From contig NZ_VCAO01000001.1 in the NCBI RefSeq assembly GCF_005884405.1, positions 366,304 through 430,303 on the forward strand: DNA of 64,000 nucleotides. Direction: 5' to 3'. The notes beneath the pieces are model-generated. The model was not told where the DNA came from and did not search any database. It saw only the letters and a program-made list of their open reading frames with translations. Both the position numbers and the translations under genes were made by a program. The DNA comes from Qipengyuania marisflavi (GTDB lineage: Bacteria; Pseudomonadota; Alphaproteobacteria; Sphingomonadales; Sphingomonadaceae). Below are positions 1-9,343 of the stretch, in pieces. Each line of letters starts with the position of its first letter. Positions within the stretch are counted from its first letter, which is position 1.

Positions 1-1485
1 GTCAAGGAACTTGCCGCCGGGCGGCCCGCGCTGGTCTGGCGCAAGGTGGTTGCCGACTGTCTGACGCCGGTGGGCGCGGCGGCGGCGCTGATGGTCGACG
101 GACGCGGTGATTTCCTGCTCGAATCAGTTGAGGGCGGCGAAGTCCGCGGACGCTATAGCCTGCTCGGCCTCGACCCCGATCTGGTGTTCCGTGCCAGTGG
201 GGAAACTGCCGAGACAAACCCAAGCTGGCAGACCGACCGGGAGGGTTTCAAACCTAGCGAAAACGGCGCGCTTGCGGCCTTGCGGGCGCTGGTCGAGCAA
301 TGCCGCTGCGATGTTCCGGACGATTTGCCCCCGGTGCTGGCCTGTCTGGTCGGCTATTTCGGATATGAGACAATCGGACTGGTCGAAAAGCTGCCCCGCG
401 CGGCGCATGATCCGCTGGGCGTGCCCGATATGCTGTTCGTGCGGCCCACCGTCATTCTGGTCTTCGACCGCCTGACCGATGAGATGATCTGTGTTGCCCC
501 GGTGTGGCCCGGTGTGGCAAGCGCTACCGGACAGGCAATCGAGCACGCGGGTGATCGGATTGACGAAACTCTGCGCCAGCTCGCCGGGACCGCGCTGCCA
601 CTTTCAGCAGGCGGCACCAATCACCCCGAACCCGCACTGACGCCGCAGCTTGATGCCTCGACCTATGAAGCGATGGCGCTGAAGGCGAAGGACTACATCG
701 CAGCTGGCGACATCTTTCAGGTGGTGCTGTCGCAGCGCTTTACCTGCCCCTTCACCCTCCCCGCACTCGACCTCTATCGCGCTCTGCGCCGAGTAAACCC
801 CTCCCCCTTCCTGTTCTTCCTCGACCTGCCTGGCTTTGCGCTAGTCGGTTCCAGTCCAGAAATTCTTGTTCGCGTGCGCGGCGGTGAAGTCACCGTCCGG
901 CCCATTGCCGGCACCCGCCCGCGCGGTGCCACGCCAGAGGCTGACCGCGCCGCAGAGGCATCATTGCGCGCCGATCCCAAGGAATGCGCCGAACACCTCA
1001 TGCTGCTCGATCTGGGACGCAATGACGTGGGCCGCGTCGCGCAGGGCGGCAGCGTCACTGTCACCGATAGCTTTACGGTCGAACGCTATAGCCATGTCAT
1101 GCATATGGTCAGCAATGTGACGGGCCAGCTCAGCCCCGAACATGACGCTATCGACGCGCTGTTCGCTGGCTTCCCCGCTGGCACCGTCAGCGGCGCACCA
1201 AAGATCCGCGCCTGCCAGATCATTGCCGAGCTGGAGAGCGATACACGCGGGCCATATGCGGGCGGAGTCGGCTATTTCGCCCCCGATGGATCGGTGGACA
1301 GCTGCATTGTGCTGCGTACCGGATTGCTAAAAGATGGAATTTTGCACGTACAGGCCGGTGCAGGGATAGTCGCGGACAGCGATCCGGCATATGAACAGCG
1401 TGAATGCGAAGCCAAGGCCGGAGCGCTGCTCGCCGCAGCCAAAGAAGCCGTCCGCTTCGCGCAGGAGCCCAGTTTCGGACAATGA
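1..1485 (+). CDS. trpE: Anthranilate synthase component I (5' truncated by window edge)
   Basis: Makes anthranilate from chorismate using ammonia supplied by the glutamine amidotransferase subunit TrpG; first step of tryptophan synthesis in the cytoplasm. The reading frame is open from base 1 (VKELAAGRPALVWRKVVADC), so the true start lies upstream; the GTG at 46 is internal. The C-terminal chorismate-binding domain is complete, with the motifs PIAGTRPRG, LLDLGRNDVGRV and GTVSGAPKIRA and the end ...VRFAQEPSFGQ. The TGA stop overlaps the ATG of the next gene (ATGA), so translation is probably coupled. Unusually, trpG is not next: two unrelated genes intervene. PabB is a close homologue, but the trpG-trpD-trpC genes downstream favour TrpE. 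Confidence 0.95.
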   Translation, partial: VKELAAGRPALVWRKVVADCLTPVGAAAALMVDGRGDFLLESVEGGEVRGRYSLLGLDPDLVFRASGETAETNPSWQTDREGFKPSENGALAALRALVEQCRCDVPDDLPPVLACLVGYFGYETIGLVEKLPRAAHDPLGVPDMLFVRPTVILVFDRLTDEMICVAPVWPGVASATGQAIEHAGDRIDETLRQLAGTALPLSAGGTNHPEPALTPQLDASTYEAMALKAKDYIAAGDIFQVVLSQRFTCPFTLPALDLYRALRRVNPSPFLFFLDLPGFALVGSSPEILVRVRGGEVTVRPIAGTRPRGATPEADRAAEASLRADPKECAEHLMLLDLGRNDVGRVAQGGSVTVTDSFTVERYSHVMHMVSNVTGQLSPEHDAIDALFAGFPAGTVSGAPKIRACQIIAELESDTRGPYAGGVGYFAPDGSVDSCIVLRTGLLKDGILHVQAGAGIVADSDPAYEQRECEAKAGALLAAAKEAVRFAQEPSFGQ

Positions 1486-2327
1486 AATATCTCGCCGCCT
1501 CTATTGCCCTGCTCACCCTGACCGCCTGCGAACAACAGCCCGCAGGAGAACCGGTCGCGCGTGCCCGCATTGACGGGAAAACGCAGCCAGCGCCGTCGCC
1601 TTCGCCCACCCCAACCGAAACACCAACCATCGCCTCTCAGGTCGAAAGCGCATGCCGTTCGATCATCTTCGAAGACACCCCGCTGACGCATTGTCTGGCG
1701 ATCCCGTCCCGGCACAGGATCGCGATGGAGCTCGGCCCGGATGGCGAAGCACCCTATCGCAGTCTTGGCGCGCTGGCGAAGCGGCGTAATGCGCGCACTA
1801 TTGCCTTTGCCATGAACGGCGGGATGTTCGACGATGAGGGCAAGCCGATCGGCTACTATGTCGAGAATTCACAACGCCGCAAAGCGCTCAACACCGCAGA
1901 TGGCGCGGGCAATTTCCACCTCAAGCCCAACGGCGTGTTCTTTGGCAGTGGTGACAAATGGGAAGTTCGCGCCACCGAGGATTTCCTCAAGAACGTCACC
2001 GAACGACCTGAATTCGGGACGCAATCCGGCCCGATGCTGGTGATCGACGGCAAGATCCATCCCGAGATCACACAAAACGGCCCATCGCGCCTGATCCGCA
2101 ATGCTGTGGGTGTAGACGACAAGGGGCGCGCGCATTTCGTCATCACGAACGCGCCGCTGTCGTTTGGCAGGCTGGCGCGGTTTTATCGCGACGAGCTGAA
2201 CGTCAAAAACGCGCTGTTTCTTGACGGTTCGGTGTCGTCACTGTGGAACCCTTCGACCGACCGGCTCGATACCGGAGCGCCGATTGGCCCAATCATCGTA
2301 GTTGAACGCAGGAGCCAGTCCCAATGA
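1482..2327 (+). CDS. Lipoprotein, phosphodiester glycosidase-like (DUF2233/NAGPA family)
   Basis: A 281-residue predicted lipoprotein. The N-terminus is a lipoprotein signal peptide with lipobox LTAC (Cys16), followed by a Pro/Thr-rich linker to about residue 50. The rest resembles the DUF2233 / phosphodiester glycosidase family, with AFAMNGGMFDDEGKPIGYYV, NGVFF, QSGPMLVIDG, RNAVGVDDKG and LFLDGSVSSLW. The eukaryotic relative uncovers mannose-6-phosphate; bacterial members are thought to act on cell-envelope glycans, but the substrate here is unknown. The start at 1482 overlaps the trpE stop and gives a clean signal peptide, and the stop overlaps the start of the next gene. Its place between trpE and trpG has no obvious metabolic reason. 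Confidence 0.85.
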   Translation: MKYLAASIALLTLTACEQQPAGEPVARARIDGKTQPAPSPSPTPTETPTIASQVESACRSIIFEDTPLTHCLAIPSRHRIAMELGPDGEAPYRSLGALAKRRNARTIAFAMNGGMFDDEGKPIGYYVENSQRRKALNTADGAGNFHLKPNGVFFGSGDKWEVRATEDFLKNVTERPEFGTQSGPMLVIDGKIHPEITQNGPSRLIRNAVGVDDKGRAHFVITNAPLSFGRLARFYRDELNVKNALFLDGSVSSLWNPSTDRLDTGAPIGPIIVVERRSQSQ

Positions 2328-3283
2328 CCCAGCGCCGCACGCTTTATCCCGCAATCGAGCCCTTTGAAACGGGCGTTCTGGATGTCGGTGACGGGCACCA
2401 ACTTTATTGGGAGCGTTGCGGCACCAAGGGCGGCAAACCTGCGGTATTCTTGCACGGCGGCCCCGGTGCAGGCTGCAGCGCCGACCAGCGGCGGCAATTC
2501 GACCCTGAACTGTACGATGTTCTGCTATTCGACCAGCGCGGCTGCGGCCGCTCGCTGCCCTTCGCCAGCCTGGAGAACAACACAACATGGGACATCGTCG
2601 CCGATATCGAAAAGCTGCGCATCATGTGCGGGCACGATAAATGGCAGGTCTTCGGCGGCAGCTGGGGTTCCACACTGGCGCTATCCTATGCACAAACCCA
2701 CCCTGATCACGTTTCCGAATTGATCCTGCGCGGTATTTTCCTGTGCCGCCAGATCGAGCTCGACTGGCTGTGCGCTTATGGCGCGAGCGAATTGTACCCC
2801 GAGGCTTGGGACGCATTTTCAGGTCATATTCCCGATGATGAGCAGGACGATCTGCTCGAAGCCTATCATAAGCGGCTGACCTCAGATGACCACGCCGTGC
2901 AACTGGCCGCCGCCAAGGCGTGGAGCGAATGGGAGGGTCAGACCGTCACCCTCCTGCCCGACCCTGAGATGCTGGCCGCTTTTACCGAGGACAAGCACGC
3001 CATCGCCGTCGCGCGGATAGAAAACCATTATTTCCGCCACCAATGCTGGCTGGAAGAGGGGCAATTGCTCGACAATGCGCACCGACTGGCGGGAATTCCC
3101 GGTGTGATTGTGCAGGGGCGTCACGATTGCTGCACCCCGCCCTCGGCTGCCTGGGCATTGAAGCAAGCCTGGCCCGAAGTCGATTTGCAGATTGTCCCCG
3201 ATGGCGGCCATCTGTTCACCGAACCCGGCATTACTGACGGATTGGTGCGCGCATCGAATCGCTTTGCCGGGAAGCAGGATTGA
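2324..3283 (+). CDS. pip: Proline iminopeptidase (alpha/beta hydrolase)
   Basis: A 319-residue cytoplasmic serine peptidase that removes N-terminal proline from peptides. The family start ([20 protein letters not shown]), oxyanion region HGGPGAG (44-50), DQRGCGRS (70-77), nucleophile elbow GGSWGS with Ser113, and the later acid and base Asp268 (QGRHD) and His296 (DGGHLF) are all visible, so the triad is complete. Length is typical of the proteobacterial enzyme. ATG at 2324 overlaps the previous stop by 4 nt. A 46-nt gap separates it from trpG. Confidence 0.93.
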   Translation: MTQRRTLYPAIEPFETGVLDVGDGHQLYWERCGTKGGKPAVFLHGGPGAGCSADQRRQFDPELYDVLLFDQRGCGRSLPFASLENNTTWDIVADIEKLRIMCGHDKWQVFGGSWGSTLALSYAQTHPDHVSELILRGIFLCRQIELDWLCAYGASELYPEAWDAFSGHIPDDEQDDLLEAYHKRLTSDDHAVQLAAAKAWSEWEGQTVTLLPDPEMLAAFTEDKHAIAVARIENHYFRHQCWLEEGQLLDNAHRLAGIPGVIVQGRHDCCTPPSAAWALKQAWPEVDLQIVPDGGHLFTEPGITDGLVRASNRFAGKQD

Positions 3284-3329
3284 CGTCGCTGCTGACTTTC
3301 CTTGCTTGATTGCGCAGCGCCGAGAGGCA

Positions 3330-3956
3330 ATGACGCCAGCGATGCCAGACCGCCAAACCATCCTTGTTGTCGACAATTACGACAGCTTCACCTTCAATCT
3401 GGTCCATTATTTGATGGAGCTGGGTGCTGGCGTGGAGGTGGTACGCAATGACGCCACGACCGCCGCAGAGGCGCTGTCGGGCGGCTTTGTCGGCTATCTC
3501 ATCTCGCCCGGCCCCTGCACGCCAAGCGAGGCCGGGATCAGTCTCGACCTCGTCGCTGCCTGTGCCGCCGCCGAACTGCCATTGCTGGGCGTGTGTCTGG
3601 GCCACCAGTCAATCGGCCAACACTTCGGTGGGCGCGTGGTGCGCGGCGGGTTGATGCACGGTAAGACATCGCCGGTAACGCATGATGGCAGCGGGGTTTT
3701 TGCTGGCCTGCCCTCACCCTTCACCGCCACGCGCTATCACTCTCTGGTGGTCGAAGATGTACCCAATTGTCTGACGGTCAATGCCACCAGCGAAACGCCC
3801 GGTCACGGTACTGCCAGCACGATGGGCTTTCGCCACAAAAGCCTGCCGATCCACGGCGTGCAATTCCATCCCGAAAGCATCGCGACCGAGCATGGTCATG
3901 CGCTGCTTGCCAATTTCCTCCAGCTATGCGGTATCACCGCCAAGGTCTTGTCATGA
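3330..3956 (+). CDS. trpG: Anthranilate synthase component II (glutamine amidotransferase)
   Basis: Hydrolyses glutamine and passes ammonia to TrpE. Class I glutamine amidotransferase: [16 protein letters not shown] at the start, catalytic Cys in [11 protein letters not shown], and the His-Glu pair in GVQFHPES. The ATG at 3330 gives 208 residues; the ATG at 3342 ([15 protein letters not shown]) is an equally plausible start, since the purine-rich GAGAGG at 3322-3327 is 2 nt from the first ATG and 14 nt from the second. A longer frame reaching into the preceding gene is not supported by family length. The stop overlaps the trpD ATG. It may also serve PabB for folate synthesis, as in other bacteria with one such subunit. 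Confidence 0.93.
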   Translation: MTPAMPDRQTILVVDNYDSFTFNLVHYLMELGAGVEVVRNDATTAAEALSGGFVGYLISPGPCTPSEAGISLDLVAACAAAELPLLGVCLGHQSIGQHFGGRVVRGGLMHGKTSPVTHDGSGVFAGLPSPFTATRYHSLVVEDVPNCLTVNATSETPGHGTASTMGFRHKSLPIHGVQFHPESIATEHGHALLANFLQLCGITAKVLS

Positions 3957-4945
3957 AACAGCTTCCCCAGGCCGAACCCCATCTCACTGAAAGCGAGGCT
4001 GAGGAAGTCTTTGGCTGGATTCTTGATGGCCAGACAAGCGAAGAAGAAATAGCCCGCTTCCTGACAGAGATGTCCTCCCGCAGCGAAACCGCTGAGGAGA
4101 TCGCGGGCGCTGCGCGTGCCCTGCGCGCAAGGCTGGTTCCTGTTGCTGCACCGGATGATGCCGTGGATTGCTGCGGCACCGGCGGCGATGGTCACCATAC
4201 GCTCAATGTTTCGACAGCCGTCAGCCTTGTGGTCGCCGCCTGCGGTGTGCCGGTGGCCAAACATGGCAACCGCGCTGCCAGCAGCAAATCGGGTGCCGCC
4301 GATACTTTGGAGGCGCTGGGTCTGGATATGGAAGCGGCGGGGAGAACCGCTGAGAAGTCTCTGACAGAAATCGGAATTTGCTTTCTCTTCGCCAAAAACC
4401 ACCATCCCGCGATGGGCCGCATTCAGCCCATTCGCCAGCGGCTGGGCGTGCGCACGATTTTCAATCTGATGGGCCCGCTGTCTAATCCGGCGGGCGTGCA
4501 GAGCCAGCTGATCGGGATTGCCAGGCCTGCCTATGTTCCGATCTATGCAGCCGCGAAGGCCAAGCTGGGCACCAAGCGTACATTTATTGTCTCAGGCGAT
4601 GAAGGGCTCGACGAATTGAGCCTGGCCGGTGGCAATGAACTGGCTGATGTGACCGGAAATGATTTCGAGATGCGGCGGGTTCATGCTGTGCAGGTCAACC
4701 TCCCGCACGCCCCGGTTGAGGCAATTCGCGGCGGCGATGCGGTCCACAACGCCCGCGCTCTGGAGGCGCTGCTGATGGGTGCACCCGGCCCTTACCGCGA
4801 TGCCGTGTTGTTCAACGCAGCCGCCACTCTGATCGTGGCGGGCCACACGCAGGAATGGGAAGACGGTGCAGCGAAGGCTGCCGAAGCGCTCGATTCGGGC
4901 GCGGCGCGCGATCTGCTCGCCAAATGGATTGCGATAGCCAAATGA
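3953..4945 (+). CDS. trpD: Anthranilate phosphoribosyltransferase
   Basis: Transfers the phosphoribosyl group of PRPP to anthranilate, the second step of tryptophan synthesis. 330 residues, the usual length. PRPP/Mg-binding motif [31 protein letters not shown], and [17 protein letters not shown] are all present. The start at ATG 3953 overlaps the trpG stop (ATGA), so longer upstream frames are rejected. The stop in turn overlaps the trpC ATG. The string of 4-nt overlaps indicates a translationally coupled trpG-trpD-trpC unit. Confidence 0.95.
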   Translation: MKQLPQAEPHLTESEAEEVFGWILDGQTSEEEIARFLTEMSSRSETAEEIAGAARALRARLVPVAAPDDAVDCCGTGGDGHHTLNVSTAVSLVVAACGVPVAKHGNRAASSKSGAADTLEALGLDMEAAGRTAEKSLTEIGICFLFAKNHHPAMGRIQPIRQRLGVRTIFNLMGPLSNPAGVQSQLIGIARPAYVPIYAAAKAKLGTKRTFIVSGDEGLDELSLAGGNELADVTGNDFEMRRVHAVQVNLPHAPVEAIRGGDAVHNARALEALLMGAPGPYRDAVLFNAAATLIVAGHTQEWEDGAAKAAEALDSGAARDLLAKWIAIAK

Positions 4946-5727
4946 ACCGGCTTGCCGAAATCTGCGCAACCAAGCGCGAGGAGGTGGCTGCGCGTAAGGC
5001 CGAAATCAGCCTCACCGAATTGGAGGCTCTGGCGCGCGCCCAAACCGCACCGCGCGGTTTTCGGGCCGCGTTGGAGACCGCGCAGGCAAGCGGCTTCGCT
5101 CTGATCGCCGAAATCAAGAAAGCTTCGCCCTCCAAAGGATTGATCCGTAAAGATTTTCACCCTGCCGATCATGCCCGCGATTATGCTGCTGGCGGTGCCG
5201 CCTGCCTTTCAGTGCTCACCGATGCACCGTATTTCCAGGGCCACGAAGATGATTTCATCGCCGCCCGCGCCGCGTGCAATCTGCCCGTCTTGCGCAAGGA
5301 TTTTATGGTCGACCCCTGGCAGGTTGCCGAGGCGCGCGCAATTGGCGCGGACGCCATTCTGATCATCGTCGCCGCTCTGGGCGATGGCGCGATGCTGGAA
5401 CTCGAAGCCGCCGCGATCGCCAGTGGTATGGACGTGCTTGTGGAGGTTCATGACGCGCGTGAGATGGCCCGCACCGCGCTAATGAAATCGCGGCTGATCG
5501 GGGTCAACAATCGCAACCTCAAGACCTTCGAGACCGACCTCGCAACCACCGAGCAGCTTGTGGCGCTTGCACCTGCGGGTGCACTCCTGGTGGGCGAGAG
5601 CGGAATATCCTCGTACGAAGACTGCCAGCGGCTCGCCCGCGCGGGCGTGCGGAGCTTTCTGGTGGGCGAGAGCCTGATGCGGCAAAGGGACGTCGAAACT
5701 GCAACTCGGACATTGCTGAATGGCTGA
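4942..5727 (+). CDS. trpC: Indole-3-glycerol-phosphate synthase
   Basis: Closes the indole ring from CdRP with loss of CO2 and water. 261 residues, single-domain TIM barrel, not fused to TrpF. Catalytic-region motifs are visible: [50 protein letters not shown] and LVGESGI. ATG 4942 overlaps the trpD stop. The 3' end overlaps moaC by 8 nt, placing moaC in the same transcript. Confidence 0.95.
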   Translation: MNRLAEICATKREEVAARKAEISLTELEALARAQTAPRGFRAALETAQASGFALIAEIKKASPSKGLIRKDFHPADHARDYAAGGAACLSVLTDAPYFQGHEDDFIAARAACNLPVLRKDFMVDPWQVAEARAIGADAILIIVAALGDGAMLELEAAAIASGMDVLVEVHDAREMARTALMKSRLIGVNNRNLKTFETDLATTEQLVALAPAGALLVGESGISSYEDCQRLARAGVRSFLVGESLMRQRDVETATRTLLNG

Positions 5728-6190
5728 ACTGACACATCTCGACGAACATGGCGCGGCCCGCATGGTTGATGTCGGGCAGAAACCCGAAACATCGCGCAGC
5801 GCAGTCGCCGAGGGTCGCATCCGGATGTCGAGCGAGGCGCTCGCTGCGATATTGGAGGGTGACAATCCCAAGGGTGATGTCCTCGCCGCAGCGCGCATCG
5901 CCGGGATCATGGCCGCCAAACGGACCAGCGAGTTGATCCCGCTGTGCCATCCGCTGTCCCTCGATGCAGTGTCGGTTGACTTCACGCCAGAGCAGGATGG
6001 CCTGCGCGTCACTGCAACGGCCTCGCTAACCGGGCGCACCGGGGTCGATATGGAGGCCATGACCGCCGCCTCGATAGCGCTGCTCACCGTTTACGACATG
6101 GGCAAGGCTGTGGACCGGGCCATGGTGATCGGCGGCGTGCGCTTGCTGGCAAAGTCGGGCGGCAAGTCGGGCGAATGGCACGCCGACTGA
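5720..6190 (+). CDS. moaC: Cyclic pyranopterin monophosphate synthase
   Basis: Second enzyme of molybdenum cofactor synthesis, converting 3',8-cyclo-GTP to cyclic pyranopterin monophosphate. 156 residues, typical length. Conserved blocks: [34 protein letters not shown], and [11 protein letters not shown] near the active site. The start overlaps the 3' end of trpC. In many relatives moeA follows moaC before lexA; here the next gene is lexA after 184 bp, so moeA is either elsewhere or lost. Confidence 0.95.
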   Translation: MAELTHLDEHGAARMVDVGQKPETSRSAVAEGRIRMSSEALAAILEGDNPKGDVLAAARIAGIMAAKRTSELIPLCHPLSLDAVSVDFTPEQDGLRVTATASLTGRTGVDMEAMTAASIALLTVYDMGKAVDRAMVIGGVRLLAKSGGKSGEWHAD

Positions 6191-6282
6191 CCCGGTACGG
6201 GGCAAAGCGGGAACAGCTGTTCTCCGGCAGATGCACCCAAAATGGCGCAAATGCTTGACGCCACCGCGCAAGTTGCCTACTT

Positions 6283-6297
6283 GTTCCGCATTCGTTC
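6283..6297 (+). promoter_or_regulatory. SOS box (LexA operator) with nearby promoter
   Basis: The sequence GTTCCGCATTCGTTC is an exact GTTC-N7-GTTC direct repeat, the operator known for LexA in alphaproteobacteria. It lies 78 bp before lexA. A -35-like TTGACG at 6255-6260 with a weak -10-like TACTTG at 6278-6283 (17-bp spacing) places the operator over the start of transcription. This implies negative autoregulation of lexA. The promoter assignment is less certain than the operator. Confidence 0.85.
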
Positions 6298-6374
6298 ACC
6301 GCTTTGTCCGCAGACATATCTGCAAGGCCCTGCGAAATGATGACGTAGAAAATGCGAGATAGGAGTGACCCGCC

Positions 6375-7076
6375 ATGCTGACTGCCAAGCAGCACGAATT
6401 GATCCGGTTTATCCAGCAGCGGCTTGAGGACACGGGCATCTCGCCCTCGTTCGAGGAAATGAAGGAAGCGCTCGATTTGAAGAGCAAGTCGGGCGTGCAC
6501 CGGCTGATCTCGGCGCTTGAGGAACGCGGCTTCATCCGCCGCCTGCCAAATCGTGCGCGCGCTCTTGAAGTGGTAAAGCTGCCCGAGGATGCGGTTACCG
6601 GCGCGAGCAGTTCCGCTCCCAAGATGCCAGCGGCCAATGACGCGGTCATTGCGGCGCGGGCTGCAAAAGCTGTGGCACCCGATCCGGCGAACGACGTGAT
6701 TGATGTGCCGCTGCATGGCCGCATCGCGGCTGGCGCGCCCATCGAAGCGATTGAGGGTCAGACCAGCATGCCCGTTCCTGCCGCCCTGCTGGGCCCCGGC
6801 GACCATTATGCTTTGGAAGTTTCCGGTGATTCGATGGTCGAAGCCGGTATCTTTGATGGCGACTTTGCCTTGGTCCGCCGCACCGACACCGCCCGTGATG
6901 GCGAGATAGTGGTGGCATTGGTGGACAACGAGGAAGCGACGTTGAAATATCTGCGGCGCGAAGACGGTTATATCCGACTTGATCCAGCCAATGGCGCTTA
7001 TGAGCCGCAGGTTTACGAATCCCGGCGCGTTCAGGTTCAGGGCAAGCTGGCAGGTCTGCTCCGCCGCTACCACTAA
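6375..7076 (+). CDS. lexA: LexA repressor, SOS regulon
   Basis: 233-residue DNA-binding repressor that self-cleaves when RecA is activated by single-stranded DNA. N-terminal winged helix (1-65, [19 protein letters not shown]... [10 protein letters not shown]), a long linker (70-105), then the peptidase S24 domain. Cleavage site Ala119-Gly120 ([10 protein letters not shown]), nucleophile Ser153 ([10 protein letters not shown]) and general-base Lys191 (EATLKYLRR) are all present, so it should be cleavable. The SOS box upstream shows autoregulation. ATG at 6375 is preceded by the purine-rich GATAGGAGTG. Confidence 0.97.
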   Translation: MLTAKQHELIRFIQQRLEDTGISPSFEEMKEALDLKSKSGVHRLISALEERGFIRRLPNRARALEVVKLPEDAVTGASSSAPKMPAANDAVIAARAAKAVAPDPANDVIDVPLHGRIAAGAPIEAIEGQTSMPVPAALLGPGDHYALEVSGDSMVEAGIFDGDFALVRRTDTARDGEIVVALVDNEEATLKYLRREDGYIRLDPANGAYEPQVYESRRVQVQGKLAGLLRRYH

Positions 7077-7113
7077 GCCTGGCGGTCTGCTCCAGAGATA
7101 GGCCCACTGCGCC

Positions 7114-9315
7114 TTAGCGCCGCGTGAAAGTCCTAGGCTGGAGCGGCCGCCACCATCCGTGCTCGCCCTGCGACTGACCAACTGACGCAATCCGCTGGTC
7201 TGCCAGATAAAGCGCCAAGCCCCCTTCCCTACCGAGGTAGGTCCGGTCCGCCTTGAGCCAACGCGGCTGGCAGCTGCGCGGCAGGAAGCGGTCCGCAATA
7301 ACAATATCCGCCTGATCGCAAGCTGCGGCCAGCGCGCGTTCTTCGATCATTGTACGGCTCCGTGCGATCAGCAGGTTCCAGTTACGCCCGCCGCGCCTCA
7401 GCACCACGGTGCAGAAATCCGGGCTGCAACGCGCGCCGGGTGTGCGCGCTAGCGGGATTGGCTCCCCCGCCATAGCTGACACCTCCAGCAAATTGTCGCG
7501 CGCATAACTGCTTTCGGTATCGCGCAGCACCAGCAATCGCTCCCCCTCTCCCGCAATCCCGACATCGCGGCCATCGCGTGAGATCAGCACATCCGGGGTC
7601 GGCGTGGTGGCCAGCAGAGCAATCCCGACAGCAACTGCGGCGAAACCCCACAGCCGCGCCCGACCACGCCACAAGGCCAGCCACAGGCTGCCCGCAACAA
7701 ACAGCAGGATCGTCACAAGACCCATTTGCGGCACCAGCTTGACTGCTCCCGGCTGTGCAGAAGTAAACCGCGCCAGCGCCAGCAGCGCATCTAGCGACTG
7801 CCCCGCCAGCCACCAGACGGGTGCTCCCAAACCGATCACGTCCAGCGCCAGCGCCAGAGCGATCAGCGGCATCGACACAAAAGTAACCAGCGGGATCGCC
7901 AGGACATTGGCAAACGCACCGTAAAGGCCAGATCGGTGGAAATGGAACAGCACGACAGGAGTCAGCGCGATCTCGATCACAAGTCCGGTCAGGAACAGCA
8001 TCGCGACACGCCGTGATGCAAGCCGCCACCAATTCTCCTCGCGCGGTGCCAGAAAGTCCCGGATCGGCCGCGCATTGTGTAATGCCACAATCGCGATGAC
8101 CGCCGAAAAGCTCATCTGGAAACTGGGGCCAACCAGCGATTCGGGCCACAGCGCCAGCACGACTATCGCCGCCACAGCCACCATTCGCAGCGATAACGGC
8201 TCACGCCCAAGCGCCAGCGCCGCCAGCACCAGCACCGCTCCGATACAGCTGCGAACAGTCGGAACTTCCGCCCCGGTCAGCAAGGTATAGCCGATGCCCG
8301 CCACAGCACCGAATGCAGCCGCCACCAAGGGCACTCGCACCCGCAGCGCAATCCATGGCCACAGGGCAAGCAATTTGAGCGATAGGAAATACACCGCTGC
8401 TATAACTGCGCTGACATGCAATCCGCTGATCGACAGCAAATGCGTCAGCCCCGCATCGCGCATCGCTGTCTCGTCCGCTTCACCAATCGCCCCGCGATCG
8501 CCGCTGGCAAAAGCTGCTGCGATACTGCCTGACGCGCCGCCCAATTGCCCGCGCACATGTGTGGACAGGCTGCGTTGCAGAGAGGCGATTACCCCGCCAT
8601 CGCCTTCTTGCGGTTCGATCACCTCAATGGCTCCGACAGTGGAGCCGGTTGCGGCCAGCCCTTCGAACCATGCCCTGCGCGCAAAATCATAGGCGCCCGG
8701 AACCAGCGGCGGCGCTGGCGGCATCAGCCGCGCGCGCATGCGGACTAACGTGCCTTCGATCAGGTCAGGCTGATCCTGAGCCTCGGGTACATTGACGCGC
8801 AGCTTTATGGCTCGCCCATTGTCCGCATCGCGCGCTGCGATCACAAGGCGAACGCGCTGTTCCGCCGGTTGTTCGATCCGCTCCAGAATGCGCGCTTCAA
8901 ACTGGCCGAAACGCGGAGCCGGAACAGCTTCCGCCCCCACCATCGCCGAACGCGCCCAGACCAGAATGCTTCCCGCAGCGACAGCCAGCCCGATAGATAC
9001 CACCGCGAGCAACAGATTGGCGCGATCCTCCCGCCCGCGCCACAGTGCCGCCGCTGCCAATGCGGCCAGCAACGCCAGCCCAATCGCCGCCGCCCACTGC
9101 CACGGACTGGCGAGAGCGAACCATAAGCCAATCCCGCCAGCGAAAGCCACAGCAAGCCACGGCGCACGGTCGAACCCCGCCCGGCCCAGAAACCGCTCTG
9201 CCAAATCGCCGAAACTGGACAAGCGGGCGTGCATGGGCCAAGGGCGCTGCACTGCACCATGGGCGGTTAAAACCGCCTCCCCCATCGGAATTTCGGGCGT
9301 CCCCTGCGTCGCCAT
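7114..9315 (-). CDS. comEC: ComEC/Rec2 family competence membrane protein
   Basis: 733-residue polytopic inner-membrane protein of the ComEC/Rec2 family, which forms the channel that moves single-stranded DNA into the cytoplasm during transformation. N-terminal hydrophobic segments and a DUF4131-like region, then the Competence domain with the signature LLSISGLHVSAVIAAVYF, many transmembrane helices, and a soluble C-terminal domain (last ~180 residues). That C-terminal part aligns with the metallo-beta-lactamase-like domain in position, but I see no HxHxDH motif, so it is probably non-hydrolytic. The start at 9315 (MATQGTPEIPMGE) leaves 28 bp to the divergent gltX; ATG at 9285 is an alternative. 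Other competence genes are not in the window. Confidence 0.88.
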   Translation of the reverse strand: MATQGTPEIPMGEAVLTAHGAVQRPWPMHARLSSFGDLAERFLGRAGFDRAPWLAVAFAGGIGLWFALASPWQWAAAIGLALLAALAAAALWRGREDRANLLLAVVSIGLAVAAGSILVWARSAMVGAEAVPAPRFGQFEARILERIEQPAEQRVRLVIAARDADNGRAIKLRVNVPEAQDQPDLIEGTLVRMRARLMPPAPPLVPGAYDFARRAWFEGLAATGSTVGAIEVIEPQEGDGGVIASLQRSLSTHVRGQLGGASGSIAAAFASGDRGAIGEADETAMRDAGLTHLLSISGLHVSAVIAAVYFLSLKLLALWPWIALRVRVPLVAAAFGAVAGIGYTLLTGAEVPTVRSCIGAVLVLAALALGREPLSLRMVAVAAIVVLALWPESLVGPSFQMSFSAVIAIVALHNARPIRDFLAPREENWWRLASRRVAMLFLTGLVIEIALTPVVLFHFHRSGLYGAFANVLAIPLVTFVSMPLIALALALDVIGLGAPVWWLAGQSLDALLALARFTSAQPGAVKLVPQMGLVTILLFVAGSLWLALWRGRARLWGFAAVAVGIALLATTPTPDVLISRDGRDVGIAGEGERLLVLRDTESSYARDNLLEVSAMAGEPIPLARTPGARCSPDFCTVVLRRGGRNWNLLIARSRTMIEERALAAACDQADIVIADRFLPRSCQPRWLKADRTYLGREGGLALYLADQRIASVGQSQGEHGWWRPLQPRTFTRR

Positions 9316-9343
9316 GCAAGTGTTTGAAAGGAAGCGAGAGACA

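Noticed and set aside
3280..3311. TTGACG at 3280-3285 as a promoter for trpG
   Set aside because: No acceptable -10 box at 16-18 bp spacing; the surrounding genes look cotranscribed.
3192..3341. Longer N-terminus for TrpG from ATG 3192
   Set aside because: It would overlap pip by 92 nt and add 46 residues unlike the family.
6084..7304. A 406-codon frame opposite moaC and lexA
   Set aside because: It would cover the SOS box and lexA; composition is non-protein-like.
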